24,993 bases of DNA from SZAS-7 sp964514655 (lineage in GTDB: Bacteria; Chlamydiota; Chlamydiia; Chlamydiales; FEN-1388), in contig CAZEQY010000026.1 of assembly GCA_964514655.1 (NCBI GenBank), forward strand, positions 1-24,993. Direction: 5' to 3'. A program made the position numbers and the translations under genes. Positions 15,673-23,176 of the stretch are shown one piece after another; positions within the stretch are counted from its first letter, which is position 1; the number at the start of each line of letters is the position of its first letter. The notes beneath the pieces were generated by a model. That model ran no database searches and was not told where the DNA came from. It saw only the letters and a list, made by a program, of their open reading frames with translations.

Positions 15673-15691
15673 CCTCGAAAGGAGAGAATCC

Positions 15692-16039
15692 ATGCAGCCA
15701 GTTACATATGAAGCCGTCTATTATGTCCAATCAGATGAAGACAACCTAAAAGTTAACCCTATAGGAATTAGGCCACATATTGTAAAAAATATGGTTTGGT
15801 GGGACGATACAAACCCAACTAGAGGAACAAGCTTTACTGTTCGAAAGGTAGATGCAGCCACAGGGAATAAACCCGAAAAAATCGAAATCCTCACTGATGA
15901 TGGAAAAAAAGTGACTCTAACATATTTAACGCTAGATATTTATAATAAAAATATTCGCAATAAAGTGCCCGGAAAGCCTAGTTTTCACACGGATAAAGAG
16001 CTTCAAGATTTTTACCTTACTACAGATTTTTCTGGATAG
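15692..16039 (+). CDS. small unknown protein paired with the preceding gene
   Basis: A protein of 115 aa with a strong AAAGGAGAG site (15678-15686) before the ATG, beginning 19 nt after the stop of the large gene and thus very probably co-transcribed. It has no cysteines, no signal peptide and no membrane segment. Strand-forming stretches (VTYEAVYYVQS, SFTVRKVD, KIEILTDDGKKVTLTYLTLDIY) suggest a mainly beta fold. I do not recognise the family. Its position after a putative toxin/effector invites the reading of an immunity or chaperone partner, but nothing in the sequence proves it. The next gene is convergent, with 16 bases between the stops and no evident terminator. Confidence 0.68.
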   Translation: MQPVTYEAVYYVQSDEDNLKVNPIGIRPHIVKNMVWWDDTNPTRGTSFTVRKVDAATGNKPEKIEILTDDGKKVTLTYLTLDIYNKNIRNKVPGKPSFHTDKELQDFYLTTDFSG

Positions 16040-16055
16040 GAAAACCCATTTCAGT

Positions 16056-17225
16056 CTACTTCTGTACAGGTATTGTGACAGCTTCGCTTGATTTGCCGCT
16101 TAGGCGGTCAAGTGCCATGGCAAAGCCTCCGTTGCCAAGTACATTAAAGCACGTGATTACAGGGTCAAATAGGATGTAAAGAGCTGTAATCATTGATGCC
16201 ATCTCGCCGGTAAAGCCAAGCTGGCTTTCTAGCACCGGCAGCATTACCAAAATGCCCCCACCGGGAATTGCCGCAACAGAAAACTTGGCAAGCACAAAGT
16301 AGAGCGCAAATATCACATAGCTATAAAAATGCGGCTCTAAGACGCCATAATTTTTCATCACAGCAAAGGCAAAGATAGGAATAGCAAAGCAGTCACCTAT
16401 CAGGTGGATATTTACCGTTGTAGGTATAGATAGGCGTGCAAATGTGGGGTTCTGAGTGTTTTTTTCGGCCCCAATGATTGTGAGGGGCATAGCAGCGGCA
16501 CTTGACATGCTAGAAAAGCCTGCAATAGCTGCCGGAAACATGTTCTTAAGGCTTGCTAAAAAGGGGCTAAAGCGAAAGCGGTTTATCATAAAGTAGACGC
16601 TTGCAATATAGGCTGCAAGCGATAGCGCTACGATAGTAAAGATAAAGGCATAGTCCTGGGCAATAGTGTGGATAACCTTATCGTGGCTTAACTTTACAAC
16701 AAAGCCTGCGATAAATAGCGGCACAAGGGCTGTTAGGACCTTAAAGGCATAGGCAATAATCGTATCAAAATAGGACGAAATCCTGCCGGCAAGCTGAGGG
16801 CTTAAGGTTGCCATCAAAATGCCTAAAACAAGCCCCGAAAAGAGCGCAATATCATTAGACGCCACGCTAGGAACCGCTTGGCTCCATGCGGGCAAAAGGC
16901 CAGAGACATCGCTTGGCTGAGCAAGAGAGAGGTCCATATGATAAACGATAGAGCCAATCTGGTAGCTTATCATCGTGGACAAAAAGTTTGAGCAGGATAC
17001 GCCGAGCAAAATAAACAAAATAATCTTTGTTGCCCCCTTAGAAAGCTTTGCCACCGTCTTAAAAAGCAGCATAAAGATAACAAAAGGTAGCGAAAAGATG
17101 ATGATTGACTTTACGAATAAACTAATAGCAAATATTTGAGATTTTACTTCAAGAGGAAGCACGCCATCTAAACAAAAGACAGTTCCAATAATCGCAAGCA
17201 ACAGAAAGGGCATTTTGCTGAACAT
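16056..17225 (-). CDS. dicarboxylate/amino acid:cation symporter family protein, divergent
   Basis: A membrane protein of 389 aa with about eight hydrophobic helices and two re-entrant loops. The loop signatures FSSMSSAAAMPLT (237-249, serine-rich hairpin 1) and AAIPGGGILVMLPVL (318-332, hairpin 2) identify the DAACS (GltPh-like) family of cation-coupled carriers. Several ligand positions differ. The NMDG motif of helix 7 reads NIHL (272-275). In helix 8 the arginine that binds the acidic side chain is Ile357, and the following Asp is Asn365 (FDPVITCFNVLGNGG). The substrate is therefore unlikely to be glutamate or aspartate, and ion coupling may differ. The ATG at 17225 follows a consensus promoter. 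The mobile element is inserted immediately beyond that promoter. Confidence 0.85.
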   Translation of the reverse strand: MFSKMPFLLLAIIGTVFCLDGVLPLEVKSQIFAISLFVKSIIIFSLPFVIFMLLFKTVAKLSKGATKIILFILLGVSCSNFLSTMISYQIGSIVYHMDLSLAQPSDVSGLLPAWSQAVPSVASNDIALFSGLVLGILMATLSPQLAGRISSYFDTIIAYAFKVLTALVPLFIAGFVVKLSHDKVIHTIAQDYAFIFTIVALSLAAYIASVYFMINRFRFSPFLASLKNMFPAAIAGFSSMSSAAAMPLTIIGAEKNTQNPTFARLSIPTTVNIHLIGDCFAIPIFAFAVMKNYGVLEPHFYSYVIFALYFVLAKFSVAAIPGGGILVMLPVLESQLGFTGEMASMITALYILFDPVITCFNVLGNGGFAMALDRLSGKSSEAVTIPVQK

Positions 17226-17247
17226 ATATAAATCTATTTTTCAAAAT

Positions 17248-17276
17248 AGTATACAAAATGCGAGAGAATATGTCAA
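17248..17276 (-). promoter_or_regulatory. promoter of the symporter gene
   Basis: On the minus strand, TTGACA (17276-17271), an exact 17-bp spacer and TATACT (17253-17248) make a near-perfect sigma-70/66-type promoter, with initiation near 17241. The outermost base of the -35 box is also the first base of the direct repeat that flanks the mobile element, so the insertion spared the core promoter but removed its original upstream sequence. Confidence 0.75.
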
Positions 17277-17295
17277 TGAGTTCCTTTAACTTGTT
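17276..17295 (+). repeat. left copy of the 20-bp direct repeat flanking the mobile element
   Basis: The sequence beginning ATGAGTTCCTTTAAC is identical at 17276-17295 and 20020-20039. The last 3-4 bases can belong to either the repeat or the element's inverted repeat, so the target duplication is about 15-20 bp. The right copy includes the SDR stop codon, which shows that it is the original site. Confidence 0.85.
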
Positions 17296-17413
17296 AGCGC
17301 AAAGTTAAAATGTCGCCTTTCTGCAAAGTTAAAATGTCGTGCTTGACACCCTAAAAAGTTTCAAAACCTGTAAGAGGAACTGCTAACCCCTAAACCAAAA
17401 AAAGGAGGTTAGC

Positions 17414-18703
17414 ATGAAACAAAAGGAGGTCTTCATGACACAAAAAATGCTCGATAGAAGCAAGGTTCTAGACAAGCTTGCTGAACGGCGTATAACTCAA
17501 AAAGAGGCTGCAAAAGCCCTTGGCATCTCAATAAGGCAAATCCAAAGGATATATAAAGAATACCAAGTCGCAGGTATTTATGCCTTAGTGCCAAAAAAAC
17601 TAGGGCAACCCAGCAATAACCAGCTGCCGCGACTCGTGGTAGCAAGGGTAAGCGAGATCGTTACAAGCGAATGCTATTCTGGATTCAGGCCCACACTCAT
17701 GTGTGAAAAGCTTGAGGAATATCATCAAATCACAATTTCTCACGAGACTACCAGGCAAATCATGATCCAAAATGGGGCCTGGATTGCTCACAAAGAAAAA
17801 CGCCCTGTGATTCACCAACAACGTCAACGTAGAGCTCGTAGAGGCGAGCTTATACAAACGGATGGTTCTCATCATGCCTGGTTCGAGGATAGAGGAGAGC
17901 CGTGTGTTTTGCTGGTCTTCGTCGATGATGCTACAGGGCAAATTGATGCAAGATTTTGTGAAGCAGAAACCACATTTGGCTACATGATGCTTGCAAAATT
18001 ATATATTATCAAGCACGGAAAGCCGTTGTCAATATACTCAGACAAGCATGGTGTATTTCGTGTTAATAACGCCAAAGACAAAGAAAAAGCGCGCCTGACG
18101 CAGTTTGGAAGGGCGCTTAAGGAGTTAGGGATTCAGTTACTGTACGCAAATAGCCCACAGGCTAAAGGGCGTATAGAACGCATGAACCAAACCTTGCAAG
18201 ATCGTTTAGTAAAAGAGATGCGACTCGCAGGGATAAGCACAATCGAAGAAGCAAATAAGTTTCTTAAGACCTTCTTGCCACGCTTCAATAAGCAATTCGC
18301 CAATAAGCCAAGATTTGAAGAAGATGCTCATCAACAAATCCTCCCAGGCACTGATTTAGATAGGATTTTCTGTAACAAGGAATTTAGAACCGTCACAAAA
18401 AATCTCGAGTTTCAGTATTGGGATGAGACCTACCAGATATGTGTTAAACAACCAACACGAGAACTTATGCACGCTAAAATCACCGTGTTAGAACACTTAG
18501 ATGGCTCGTTGTCTTTTGAATATAACGATAAGTCGTTAACAGTGAAAAAGCTTGCTGAGCAGCGGTTCTCAGGGCAAGAAATCAACCTTAAAGAGCTTGC
18601 TGATCATGTAAAAGGGCAAAAGGGCCACCCTGTCCAAAAAGATCATCCATGGCTACAGGAGGCGCGCGCTAAACAACGCATGCGTGCTTACAAGGATTTG
18701 TGA
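17414..18703 (+). CDS. DDE transposase (ISNCY/IS1202-like)
   Basis: A protein of 429 aa. Residues 18-55 form a helix-turn-helix (RITQKEAAKALGISIRQIQRI) for terminal-repeat binding. A second, HTH_29/32-like region follows (GFRPTLMCEKL). The RNase H-like core has Asp150 (IQTDGSHHAWFE), Asp210 (IYSDKHGVFRV) and Glu255 (KGRIERMNQTLQDRL), a complete DDE triad. IQTDGS-HAWFE, SDKHGVF and SPQAKGRIER are typical of ISNCY-group transposases. Two consecutive in-frame starts, 17414 and 17435, each have their own AAAGGAGG site five bases upstream, so two N-termini seven residues apart may be made. TTGACA at 17343-17348 may be part of a promoter, but no good -10 follows. Confidence 0.92.
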   Translation: MKQKEVFMTQKMLDRSKVLDKLAERRITQKEAAKALGISIRQIQRIYKEYQVAGIYALVPKKLGQPSNNQLPRLVVARVSEIVTSECYSGFRPTLMCEKLEEYHQITISHETTRQIMIQNGAWIAHKEKRPVIHQQRQRRARRGELIQTDGSHHAWFEDRGEPCVLLVFVDDATGQIDARFCEAETTFGYMMLAKLYIIKHGKPLSIYSDKHGVFRVNNAKDKEKARLTQFGRALKELGIQLLYANSPQAKGRIERMNQTLQDRLVKEMRLAGISTIEEANKFLKTFLPRFNKQFANKPRFEEDAHQQILPGTDLDRIFCNKEFRTVTKNLEFQYWDETYQICVKQPTRELMHAKITVLEHLDGSLSFEYNDKSLTVKKLAEQRFSGQEINLKELADHVKGQKGHPVQKDHPWLQEARAKQRMRAYKDL

Positions 18704-18712
18704 AGCCTAAAG

Positions 18713-18741
18713 ACAACGATGGGGCAAGGCCCCATCGTTGT
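18713..18741 (+). terminator. perfect hairpin after the transposase gene
   Basis: ACAACGATGGGGC (18713-18725), loop AAG, then the exact complement (18729-18741): a 13-bp GC-rich stem 10 bases after the transposase stop. It resembles an intrinsic terminator stem but lacks a U-run, so it may be a bidirectional block, an RNA-stability element or a factor-dependent terminator that separates transposase and passenger expression. Confidence 0.6.
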
Positions 18742-18803
18742 GTGTGAGAGGGTAGTAAGTCCTCTAAATTTTGTAAAAATAAAGAGTGAAAAAAGGTTGA
18801 TAT

Positions 18804-19844
18804 ATGTCCTACAAGTCATATTCGGAACAAATCAGAGAGCATTTGGCTTTTCTAAATGCAAAGCATTTTGACGTGACGGAACTAAAAGTTAATGAAGGCT
18901 TTATCCGCAGCCATGAAACAGGGCGATGCAAGAGCCGAGGAGAGCTTGCGTATAAGACGCGAACAGTGCAATTAAATAACGGCCTTACAGGCGTGCAAAC
19001 CTGGTTTCGAGGGCCACAGGGAGAAACATGCAGATTTCAGACCTATGGTCTAGGACCATCTGAAAGCGAAGAAATAACGCGTGTAGAGGCAGTTACAAAA
19101 GCCAATCAACAACTCGATGCTTTGAAGTATGAGGCTGCTGGGCGCAAGGCATATGGCTTTTGGCAGCATAGCCTTACGTGCGGTACATCAGAATACTTAA
19201 AGAGAAAAAAAGTTGGCTGCTATGGCATTAGATTTCGGCATAGTGAGCAATATGGAGATGTAGCTGTTATCCCCATGGTAGATATGCTGGGAAGGCTATG
19301 GAACTATCAACTCCTAAATGCCGACGGGAGCAAGCGACAACCAAAGGATGCGCGCACAGAAGGTCTATTTCACGCTATAGGCACGCCAATTAACGGCCGC
19401 ATGATAGGGCTTGCAGAGTCCTACGTAACCTCTGCAAGCTGCTTTGAGCTTACTGGGATACCTACAGTCTGTGCTTTTAGTTGCCAGAACCTCAAAAACA
19501 TCGCTCTAATGCTACGGGAGCGTTATCCAGAAAGCCCGTTAGTTGTTTTTGCAGATAACGATAAGCACCTTGAGGCACGAGGAGGGCCCAATCAGGGCCT
19601 TGTAAAGGGGCTAGAAGCGCTAAATTCTCTAGATGGCCGGGCAATCATGGTGGTACCGGATTTTGGCAATACAACGGCTTCCAAAGGGCTTAGTGACTGG
19701 AATGATCTTATTAATCAAAAAGGCTATGAATATGCCAAAAGGCAGCTAGAAGGGCAGCTCAAGCACCCTAGCTACAGCGTGGAGAGGGTAAAAGAACAAA
19801 GGGTAGAAAAAGAGGAAAGGCCAGAAGAAAAAGGCATACCCTGA
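18804..19844 (+). CDS. Toprim-domain (plasmid primase-like) passenger protein
   Basis: A protein of 346 aa. Residues 150-305 fit the Toprim domain of plasmid/phage primases of the TraC/P4-like kind: GDVAVIPMVDMLGRLWNYQLLN, then MIGLAESYVTSAS with Glu205, CAFSCQNLKNIA, then VVFADND with Asp251 and Asp253, GGPNQGLVKGLEAL, and SDWNDLINQKG with Asp298. The acidic residues that bind metal in Toprim enzymes are thus all present. The N-terminal part (to about 130) resembles the segment before Toprim in such primases, but I see no zinc finger. No helicase domain follows; the C-terminus is a charged tail. AAAAGG lies 7 nt before the ATG. It sits inside a transposable element, so it was probably picked up from a plasmid or integrative element. 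Activity unknown. Confidence 0.82.
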   Translation: MSYKSYSEQIREHLAFLNAKHFDVTELKVNEGFIRSHETGRCKSRGELAYKTRTVQLNNGLTGVQTWFRGPQGETCRFQTYGLGPSESEEITRVEAVTKANQQLDALKYEAAGRKAYGFWQHSLTCGTSEYLKRKKVGCYGIRFRHSEQYGDVAVIPMVDMLGRLWNYQLLNADGSKRQPKDARTEGLFHAIGTPINGRMIGLAESYVTSASCFELTGIPTVCAFSCQNLKNIALMLRERYPESPLVVFADNDKHLEARGGPNQGLVKGLEALNSLDGRAIMVVPDFGNTTASKGLSDWNDLINQKGYEYAKRQLEGQLKHPSYSVERVKEQRVEKEERPEEKGIP

Positions 19845-20019
19845 GAAAGCGAAACCAAATAAGAGAGGCCGGAGAGAGAAAGAACTGTGATAAGCCTACA
19901 TAACCCACTTCTCAAAAACATAATATATGAAAAATCTGGTATAATGGGGCTGATCCAAGAGTCGTTAAACGCGACATTTTAACTTTGAAGAAAACACGAC
20001 ATTTTAACTTTGCGCTAAC

Positions 20020-20039
20020 ATGAGTTCCTTTAACTTGTT
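20020..20039 (+). repeat. right copy of the 20-bp direct repeat flanking the mobile element
   Basis: Identical to 17276-17295. Bases 20030-20032 are the stop codon of the minus-strand SDR gene, so the element landed across or just past the 3' end of that gene and the reading frame stayed intact. Confidence 0.85.
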
Positions 20040-20812
20040 CCAGATCTAGCTTTGAGCGATTTATAGAGCTTTTTAAGGGTAAAGCGCCTTGGCAAAAGCC
20101 TGCGTATACACATGACAACCTTGTAGCGCCAGTCTATCACCTGAAAAGGCTCTTTTTTTTCTATTTGATGCAGCATGGCTTCTGCCACACTTTTAGGATG
20201 CAAAATCATGCCTCCATCAGAAGCTAACTGGACTTTACCCTTAGATGCCCTCGTCTGAAACATCGTAGCTACCCTGCCAGGACACGCTGTCAGCACGCGT
20301 ATGCCATGCTGCTCAAGTTCGATATCCAAGGCCTCTGAAAAGCTGTTGATAAAGGCTTTTGTAGCGCCATATACAGTAGCACCGGGCGATGGCATCATCC
20401 CAAGAACGGAAGAGACATTAAGGATAGTTCCCGGCACATTTTCTACCTTCCACCAGTAGCATATATGCTGGCATATAGCTACAACAGCAGCGCAGTTTGC
20501 TGCAATCATCTGCTGCATATCTTGGGGATTGTGGCTTTCTAAGTCCCCATATAGGCCAAAGCCTGCATTATTGATAACAACGTCGGGAAAACCCTCTTGA
20601 AGAGCCTTTAGTATACTTTGAGTGCCTTGAAAGCTTGCAAGCTCTGCTACACAGATAGTGACGGTTGTCTTTGTTCCTATCTCATTGATAAGTGCCTGGA
20701 GGGACTCTAAATTGCGTCCATGTACAATGAGCTCCACTCCCCTATCTGCCAATAAAAGCGCAAGCTCTCTGCCTATGCCAGAGCTTGCTCCTGTAATAAG
20801 TGCCTTTTTCAC
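20030..20812 (-). CDS. short-chain dehydrogenase/reductase
   Basis: An NAD(P)-dependent oxidoreductase of 260 aa of the classical SDR type. The Rossmann motif TGASSGIG (7-14), NNAG (81-84), the catalytic serine in NVSS (134/135) and YGATK (Tyr148, Lys152) are all present. GR-NLESL after the second strand (HGRN, 31-34) favours NADPH. The C-terminus carries a hydrophobic/basic extension (VIDWRYKVVMCIRRLLPRRFTLKKL) that could contact membrane, as in DltE/YqjQ-like short-chain reductases. The substrate cannot be told. The start is GTG at 20812, with GGGGA about 10 nt upstream inside the end of the HD-phosphodiesterase gene. The two genes are only 6 bases apart and form an operon. Its stop codon lies in the target repeat of the mobile element. 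Confidence 0.9.
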   Translation of the reverse strand: MKKALITGASSGIGRELALLLADRGVELIVHGRNLESLQALINEIGTKTTVTICVAELASFQGTQSILKALQEGFPDVVINNAGFGLYGDLESHNPQDMQQMIAANCAAVVAICQHICYWWKVENVPGTILNVSSVLGMMPSPGATVYGATKAFINSFSEALDIELEQHGIRVLTACPGRVATMFQTRASKGKVQLASDGGMILHPKSVAEAMLHQIEKKEPFQVIDWRYKVVMCIRRLLPRRFTLKKLYKSLKARSGTS

Positions 20813-20818
20813 AAGCTA

Positions 20819-22981
20819 TTATCCCCACGCCTGAATTTTGTCTTTCACGCGTACACGGGTTGGATACTTCACTCTAAAATGACCGATGGCTAAAAGGCTT
20901 TTTACCATAGCCTTCTTCACGCGGCCAAGCTCTTCAAAGGTTAATAGAGACTCATCAAATTGGCCATCTTCCATCTTCTCTTTCACAATCTGGTCCACAA
21001 GCCTTGTAAGCGTCTCTTCATTTACCTCGTCTAACGAACGAGAAGCTGCTTCCAACGAATCGGCAATCATAATGATTACAGACTCTTTTGTACGCGGTTT
21101 AGGCCCTGAATACCGAAATTCCTTTTCATTGGCAAGCTCTCTGTTGCCGCCAACGTTTTCTAGCTGCTTGTGGTAGAAGAAATAGACAAGGCCATTGCCA
21201 TGGTGTTCTTTGATTATGTCGATAAACTGCTCGGGAAGCCCGGCTTTGCGAGCTGCTGCAACACCCTCACTTACGTGGGAGATAATAACCTGGGCAGACT
21301 CTACCGGCGTAAGAAGCTGGTGGATGTTAACGCCCGGCTGCTGGTTTTCTGTAAAGTACTGGGCAATAGACATCTTGCCAATGTCGTGATAGAGCGTTGC
21401 TACGCGACAGAAAAGGCCGTTTGAGCCAATGGCGTTGGCAGCGGCTTCTGCGATGTTACCCATGATGAGTGAATGCTGATAGGTTCCCGGAGCTTCAATA
21501 GTAAGGCGGCGCAAAAGCTCATGGTTTGGATCCATGTACTCCATAAGCGTGATGTCAGTAAGTATGCGAAAGCAGGCTTCAAAGACAGGAAGCAAGCCCA
21601 CCACAAGCACAGCTGTAAAGAGCATAAAGAGGCCGGAACTACCAATATCTGCCACTATGGATATTCCCCAGCGGCTTCTATCATAAAGATAAAAGGCCAA
21701 GATGATGGCAATTGCTGCAACCCAGGCTTTTCCGCATACAACAAAGATCTCTGTACGCCTTCTAAGCGACCGAGTGTAGAGTATTGCAAAAAAGGCAACT
21801 ACGAGGTTTGATAAAATAAAGCCCTGTCTATCTATTGCAAGCACGGTGTCAAACACCCCTGTTTCAAGCGCCGCAATAAAGATAGCAACGCTAGTATTGA
21901 CAAGTGAACAAAGAAGTATCGCAGTAAATGGTGTAAGTAGCGGATAGCGCACAATTTCATAAAGATCTGGCGTTGTCTTTAGCAACAAAAACTCTATGAT
22001 CTTGGCAATAGCCATGCCGATAAGCACAATTGACGACAGCAAAAATAGGCGTCTATTTGACGCTAAAATATCTGCATGGTGATAGCGCAAAAAGACAGCT
22101 GTAACATACATGAGAAGCACTGTGAGCAACAAGCTACCTGCAATAGTGCGAGGATGTAGCAAGTTTCTTCTTTCGCCAAGGGCCTGCTTCATAGCCTGTA
22201 TCATGGCAATATGGCGGCTTGTTACTTTTTCGCCTTGGTCAATGATGCGGCTTCCGGCTTGAACGTAGGTGTATTTTGGCTGGATATTTTGCTGTAGGGA
22301 CTTTCTGAGCTTGCGTTCTGCTTGGGGATCTTCTTTTAGCGTCCAGATTTTATTTTTGAGAAAGTCTATTACAAAGTCGATTGTAGCGGGGTTAAAAAGC
22401 TGGTGGCCAAAAGCCTGCTGTCGTATAAAATCCCATACCTTTTCAGGAAAAAAGACCCCTTGAGCAGGATCAAAAGGGGCAAGCTCGTGATAGCTTGCGG
22501 TAGGAAAGCCAAGCTCTTTCATCTTTTCTATCGTGCGAGCATCGCTAAAGCGAATTTCTAAAAGAGCCTGCTCTAGGCGCTCTATCGCACGGTACATTTC
22601 ATCAAAGGTGCTTTGTAGTACGCGCTTTCGCCACTCTTGGTCGTAGATGAGGATATTTTCAAAGTCAAGGCGGCGCTTTCGCACATCGTCAGGGTCAATA
22701 GCATAGATTTTGCCGATGTCTAAAAGAGCTTCTTGCTTGAGTATTGTAGTTGCTTCTTCGTCGGGAAAGGTAAAATCGGCTTCTGCAACAATGTAGCGTG
22801 GGGCTAAGCGCCCAAGCTCAAGCACCTCAATTCGCACCTCACGAAAGTGCAAAAAAGAAAAAAGGCCAAGACCAAAGAGCAGCACAATCGTCCACCTGAT
22901 TGCACGGCTTTTGTCAAAAAAACCCTGTTCTCTTGAAAATTTTAGTTCACTACTGTCAGTCACAATTGCCATAAAATACAT
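20819..22981 (-). CDS. pgpH: 7TM-HD domain phosphodiesterase, PgpH-like (c-di-AMP)
   Basis: A membrane protein of 720 aa. It has an N-terminal transmembrane anchor (IRWTIVLLFGLGLFSFLHF), an extracytoplasmic 7TM-HDED domain of about 230 residues, seven hydrophobic helices (about 280-475) and a cytoplasmic HD domain with YQHSLIMGNIAEAA, LYHDIGKM (the HD pair) and IIKEHHGNGLVYFFYHKQ. This is the architecture of PgpH, which degrades cyclic di-AMP. Chlamydiae make c-di-AMP with a DacA/CdaA-type cyclase, so a hydrolase is expected; activity here is inferred. The start is uncertain: ATG 22981 or 22972, both with weak ribosome-binding sites. An ATG at 23041 would add 20 residues coded by the left arm of the palindrome. 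The SDR gene follows after 6 bases. Confidence 0.86.
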   Translation of the reverse strand: MYFMAIVTDSSELKFSREQGFFDKSRAIRWTIVLLFGLGLFSFLHFREVRIEVLELGRLAPRYIVAEADFTFPDEEATTILKQEALLDIGKIYAIDPDDVRKRRLDFENILIYDQEWRKRVLQSTFDEMYRAIERLEQALLEIRFSDARTIEKMKELGFPTASYHELAPFDPAQGVFFPEKVWDFIRQQAFGHQLFNPATIDFVIDFLKNKIWTLKEDPQAERKLRKSLQQNIQPKYTYVQAGSRIIDQGEKVTSRHIAMIQAMKQALGERRNLLHPRTIAGSLLLTVLLMYVTAVFLRYHHADILASNRRLFLLSSIVLIGMAIAKIIEFLLLKTTPDLYEIVRYPLLTPFTAILLCSLVNTSVAIFIAALETGVFDTVLAIDRQGFILSNLVVAFFAILYTRSLRRRTEIFVVCGKAWVAAIAIILAFYLYDRSRWGISIVADIGSSGLFMLFTAVLVVGLLPVFEACFRILTDITLMEYMDPNHELLRRLTIEAPGTYQHSLIMGNIAEAAANAIGSNGLFCRVATLYHDIGKMSIAQYFTENQQPGVNIHQLLTPVESAQVIISHVSEGVAAARKAGLPEQFIDIIKEHHGNGLVYFFYHKQLENVGGNRELANEKEFRYSGPKPRTKESVIIMIADSLEAASRSLDEVNEETLTRLVDQIVKEKMEDGQFDESLLTFEELGRVKKAMVKSLLAIGHFRVKYPTRVRVKDKIQAWG

Positions 22982-22982
22982 A

Positions 22983-23144
22983 ATCTCGACTTTGCAACTT
23001 TTTGGCGAGAGATTTCTCCTCAATGGGCATTCAGCTCTCATTTATTTTTTCAGGATAGGCTTAAAAACGCCATCCTGAGAAAATAAATGAGAGATGGAGG
23101 CCCATTGAGGAGAAAGATCCGCCAAAAAGTTGCAAAGTAGAGAT
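22983..23144. repeat. 162-bp imperfect palindrome between divergent pgpH-like and dnaX genes
   Basis: The left arm (22983-23060) and right arm (23069-23144) are near-exact reverse complements around an 8-base centre (TTAAAAAC). Perfect blocks are ACTTTGCAACTTTTTGGCG (19 bp), TTTCTCCTCAATGGGC (16 bp) and CTCTCATTTATTTT (14 bp) followed, after one mismatch, by TCAGGAT. Short unpaired patches of 4-6 bases separate the blocks. Read outward, each arm contains CATTGAGGAGAAA, which looks like a ribosome-binding site, but no suitable start codon follows it. It may be a MITE-type insertion, an inverted duplication of a promoter region, or a regulatory RNA structure in both leaders. Confidence 0.85.
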
Positions 23145-23176
23145 AATACCTTGTCGCACAATTTTCTTCCATGTAG

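Larger units (their letters stand above)
17293..20019 (+). mobile_element. 2.7-kb transposable element with double inverted repeats, DDE transposase and Toprim passenger
   Basis: The ends are perfect inverted repeats of about 24 bp (17292-17315 and 19997-20020, reading TGTTAGCGCAAAG inward). Each end has a second inward copy of CAAAGTTAAAATGTCG (17324-17339 and 19972-19987), so each terminus carries two tandem sites with 24- or 25-bp period, probably paired transposase-binding sites. A direct repeat of about 15-20 bp flanks it. Inside are a DDE transposase gene and, beyond a hairpin, a gene for a Toprim-domain protein. Exact borders are ambiguous by about 3 bases because the direct and inverted repeats overlap. 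Long target duplications are known for IS1202/ISNCY-type elements, which fits the transposase type. Both genes and both ends look intact, so the element may be active or recent. Confidence 0.85.

Noticed and set aside
17276..17295. The target repeat of the mobile element as a dif/Xer site
   Set aside because: IS1202-like elements came to mind as neighbours of Xer sites, but this sequence has no recognisable XerC/XerD arm symmetry around a 6-bp centre.
19940..19945. TATAAT near the right end of the mobile element as an outward promoter
   Set aside because: No -35 at a usable distance, and the gene beyond the end is on the opposite strand, so it would only give antisense RNA.
22982..23041. Start of the pgpH-like protein at ATG 23041
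   Set aside because: The 20 extra residues are coded by the palindrome arm, the ATG has no ribosome-binding site, and homologous proteins begin close to the anchor helix.
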